Shown one piece after another: positions 44,431-47,004 of a DNA stretch of 47,004 bases. Location of the stretch: positions 1 through 47,004 of the IMG/VR virus record IMGVR_UViG_3300009550_000023; one strand, 5' to 3'. The stretch's first letter is position 1. Each line of letters begins with the position of its first letter. This DNA is from a virus. The translations under genes were made by a program, and so were the position numbers. The notes under the pieces are model-generated. The model had not been told where the DNA came from, searched no databases, and worked only from the letters and a program-made list of their open reading frames with translations.

Positions 44431-46942
44431 AGAAATCCTCCAGGTTTGCTACCTCCTCGCTTGTCCATCCAACCGCTCCAAGGATTGGTTCAATAGGGTC
44501 AAGGAAAGTCTTTTGAAATTGCAAATCATAATCAACATACGAATGCAGTTTGAATTCTTCTGGCAAATAATCAATAAAGCCAATAACGTTTTCTTTCATT
44601 GGATTTGCTTTGCGTAAATAGATGAATTTAATCTTATCACCATTTTTTATGTGTTGGTATTTTTTTCCTAGGGCAAGATTATCTATGCGATTATTGTAGA
44701 GCAATGCTGCTCGTACGTGCATAGGTGTACCCTTTTTATAGATGGCACCACCCTGTTTAAACTCACGAACCTTTGTGACTCCACGTGGGAATGCAACTTC
44801 ATGTGGTTCCAAAGTTTTGAAATGATTTTTAAATTGGTTAATTGCTTGTTGAGTTTCCCTTTCATCTTTTTCGATAATTACTTTGAATAAAGCTTTTAAT
44901 GCATCTCGGCATGGTTCAGGTGTACTAGATTTGATTGCTTCAATACCCATGATTTTTAACTTAGGCTTAGAATATCTTACACCCTCGTTGTCATGTACGT
45001 TTAAGATATAACGTTTTTTAGCTGTCCATATACCACGATCTGCAATAACTTCCCTTTTCATAACCATGCGATTAGATACACCACCTAGTATTTCATATAG
45101 CTTTTCATAAGATTTAGCCAGTTCAGGCTCAAGCATATCATTGGCAACTTTATCTAAGAAGTCAATAGGATTCTCAGGATTAAATTTAGATACTATATCA
45201 TCTAAGCATACATACAAACTATCGGTGTCGATTGCGACAACATAGTCTTTTCGTTTTGTCGTTTTGAGCACTCTATTAACATAGGAGTTAAGTGCATATT
45301 CGGCCCATCGAATTGTAAGTTGCCCGGTGAGTGTAATGGCTTCAGCAATACGTTGGTCGAAGAATCTAAAATAACGATTACCCAAAGCGCCATAAAGAGA
45401 GTTAAGGAGAATCTTAATCGCCACTTGCCTATTCTCGGCAATTGCAATTTTTCTTTCAATATCATAAGTTTTTTGTCTATCATCTTTATCAACCTTTTCT
45501 TTTTCTTGTTGTGCTTTAATCATTTCCTCTTTGATTCCAACACGTTCATTATACATTTCATTTATTATAAGAGGAATAATACCTGGCTTAGTAGTATCAA
45601 AATGCTGACCATTTGCAGCAACAGCTTCATCTTCTGGAGATGGAAACCTGTCACCAGTTGCTAGCATATCTTCCATATCAACTTTACTTACTACACCATT
45701 CAATATTGTCTCAGGAGACATATTGTATTGCATAATAATAGATGGATATAGAGAATTCAAATCAAAACTGACTATATTATTATGAATTCCAACATGTGGG
45801 TCTTTTACATAACCACCTGGATATGCTGTTTTTGTTTTATCTTCGGCAAAAGGAATAACAATATTATTCTCATGCAGCTTACGATAAATGATTGTGTCCC
45901 ATATTGCTGTAGTGCCAAAGGTATCATTATAGTTAACACCACCTTGGTAAGCCATAGTTAAACAAAGAGTAATCAATCCAAGTTTATCTTCGATTCTATC
46001 AACCAACTCAACATCCTTTATATTATAATCAATAAACTTTTGGAAGTTATGTTTGTAAAGAGAATGCAAAGAACCATATTCTTGATATGATAACTTTTTC
46101 TCACCAAGTACTACATGAGCAATGTGGTCTAACTTATAGGATTCCTGTGGTCCATAGGAATATCCAAACTTTTTAAATAGGTCAAGGTAATCTAGATTAG
46201 ATATACCTTTTAGTTCATAGGCAGTTTGTGTTCTACCCATTTGTGTAATATCCCTACGTTCAATCATACCCCATGGTGATAGCCTTTTTACGTATGCTTC
46301 ACCTAATAGTTTATGTACACGATTTACAACATAAGGAATATCAAAGAATCTGGTATTCCAACCGGTCACTACATCAGGAGAGTGAGATGCCGAGGACCAA
46401 TGTGTTATGAAGTTGACCAAAAGGTCAGCCTCGGTATCGCAGTGTTTGTACACCACCCGGTTGGTTTTCATTATAGATTCATCTACGTTATAGGTGCCGA
46501 GACCCCACACATAATATGTATTGTCGATATTATTTTTAATCGTAATCGCAGTGATTTGATTTTCAGCTTTATCTGGCTCGGGGAAGCCATTGTCCGACGC
46601 AACCTCAATATCAATCGTAGTCACATTTACTTTGTTACGATTGAATTCGATCTGACCTGGAAAGTAGTCATTGACAAAAGCTGAAATATATCGAGTGTTT
46701 CCAAAGATATGGAGCCCGGCGGTGTGTTTGTTCTTTTGAAGCCATTCTTTTGCTGAACGCATAGAATCAAATGGTACCTCACCAACGGGAGTACCATCCA
46801 GTGCTTTCCATTTTGTAGGACGATTCGTACTTACGTAAAGCTTTGGTTCGTATTTAATTTTTTCTTGGATTCGTTTATTGTGGTCATACCCACGTAGGAG
46901 TATCATATTTCCATAACGACTTACATTAGTATAAAACTTCAT
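44423..46942 (-). CDS. 43: DNA polymerase, family B (T4 gp43)
   Basis: Replicative polymerase with proofreading. Exonuclease motifs: TIDIEVASDNG (Exo I), VTGWNTRFFDIPYVV (Exo II) and YNIKDVELVDRIED (Exo III). Polymerase motifs: SFDLNSLYPSIIMQ (A), KILLNSLYGALGN (B) and AIDTDSLYV (C). All catalytic Asp and Lys residues are present. Length 839 aa (T4: 898). The last residues VANLEDFFG form the peptide that binds the sliding clamp. The ATG lies 9 bases behind the -10 box of the promoter 46952-46980, so the mRNA has virtually no leader and no ribosome site. Confidence 0.97.
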   Translation of the reverse strand: MKFYTNVSRYGNMILLRGYDHNKRIQEKIKYEPKLYVSTNRPTKWKALDGTPVGEVPFDSMRSAKEWLQKNKHTAGLHIFGNTRYISAFVNDYFPGQIEFNRNKVNVTTIDIEVASDNGFPEPDKAENQITAITIKNNIDNTYYVWGLGTYNVDESIMKTNRVVYKHCDTEADLLVNFITHWSSASHSPDVVTGWNTRFFDIPYVVNRVHKLLGEAYVKRLSPWGMIERRDITQMGRTQTAYELKGISNLDYLDLFKKFGYSYGPQESYKLDHIAHVVLGEKKLSYQEYGSLHSLYKHNFQKFIDYNIKDVELVDRIEDKLGLITLCLTMAYQGGVNYNDTFGTTAIWDTIIYRKLHENNIVIPFAEDKTKTAYPGGYVKDPHVGIHNNIVSFDLNSLYPSIIMQYNMSPETILNGVVSKVDMEDMLATGDRFPSPEDEAVAANGQHFDTTKPGIIPLIINEMYNERVGIKEEMIKAQQEKEKVDKDDRQKTYDIERKIAIAENRQVAIKILLNSLYGALGNRYFRFFDQRIAEAITLTGQLTIRWAEYALNSYVNRVLKTTKRKDYVVAIDTDSLYVCLDDIVSKFNPENPIDFLDKVANDMLEPELAKSYEKLYEILGGVSNRMVMKREVIADRGIWTAKKRYILNVHDNEGVRYSKPKLKIMGIEAIKSSTPEPCRDALKALFKVIIEKDERETQQAINQFKNHFKTLEPHEVAFPRGVTKVREFKQGGAIYKKGTPMHVRAALLYNNRIDNLALGKKYQHIKNGDKIKFIYLRKANPMKENVIGFIDYLPEEFKLHSYVDYDLQFQKTFLDPIEPILGAVGWTSEEVANLEDFFG

Positions 46943-46951
46943 AACATGTAT

Positions 46952-46980
46952 ATTATATCACAGTTTACAGCGTTTGTACA
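46952..46980 (-). promoter_or_regulatory. Extended -10 sigma70-like promoter of the DNA polymerase gene
   Basis: Minus strand: -35 TGTACA (46975-46980), 17-base spacer ending TGA, -10 TATAAT (46952-46957). Beyond it, to the window end, I see only AT-rich sequence. Confidence 0.85.
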
Positions 46981-47004
46981 CTGTTTTTTTCAAAAAGGTT
47001 GGGG

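Overview
The window is a 47 kb piece of a T4-like marine myovirus. The evidence is a family B DNA polymerase (gp43), a UvsX recombinase, a gp41-type helicase, a T4-type RNase H, class Ia NrdA/NrdB, a GroES-like co-chaperonin, an E-D-T lysozyme and T4-style late promoters (TATAAATA). The DNA is very AT-rich. A phage-borne ribosomal protein bS21 and Fe-S scaffold genes make a marine alphaproteobacterial host (SAR11-like, as I recall for HTVC008M-type pelagiphages) the best guess; this is inference. All convincing genes lie on the minus strand, so transcription runs from high to low coordinates. Genes overlap or nearly touch, and no gap reaches 300 bases. I see no tRNA, CRISPR array or insertion sequence.

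Layout by transcription. 47.0-40.2 kb is replication and nucleotide metabolism: polymerase, UDG-like protein, NTP pyrophosphatase, primase-like protein, SNase, a dCMP hydroxymethylase-like enzyme and dCMP deaminase. 40.2-35.0 kb is a DNA-decoration block: two glycosyltransferases (one resembling T4 alpha-glucosyltransferase and ending in a clamp-binding-like peptide), a HAD phosphatase, a nucleotidyltransferase-kinase fusion and a C5-cytosine methyltransferase. 35.0-31.1 kb holds bS21, UvsX, helicase and a 2OG-Fe(II) oxygenase. 31.1-29.9 kb is a run of small unknown genes. 29.9-17.4 kb is a long cassette of proteins, about a dozen of which begin with a motif like the T4 capsid-targeting sequence. 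They include a nucleotidyltransferase, a ligase-like protein and a PAP2 phosphatase, and I read the cassette as internal-head (injected) proteins. 17.2-16.4 kb is a spanin pair. 16.3-12.0 kb is nrdA/nrdB, a c-type cytochrome with a small membrane partner, and glutaredoxin. 12.0-6.0 kb holds RNase H, a GIY-YIG-like protein, a PD-(D/E)XK nuclease, GroES-like protein and many microproteins. 6.0-3.6 kb is a fibre-like protein and lysozyme. 3.4-2.6 kb is IscU plus IscA. 2.6 kb to the left edge is a late operon with two paralogous membrane coiled-coil proteins and a curli-type secretion set (CsgF, CsgG and a curlin-like protein cut by the window edge).

Regulation is unusually readable. Ten near-identical promoters (TTTACA or TGTACA, 17-base spacer with extended TGN, TATAAT) start the early and middle units. 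Six of them place the start ATG only 7-11 bases after the -10 box, which predicts nearly leaderless mRNAs. Four promoters are written inside the last codons of the upstream gene, and two late promoters do the same. Main biology to follow up: the curli module, the injected-enzyme cassette, the hydroxymethylcytosine/glucosylation pathway and the phage cytochrome c.
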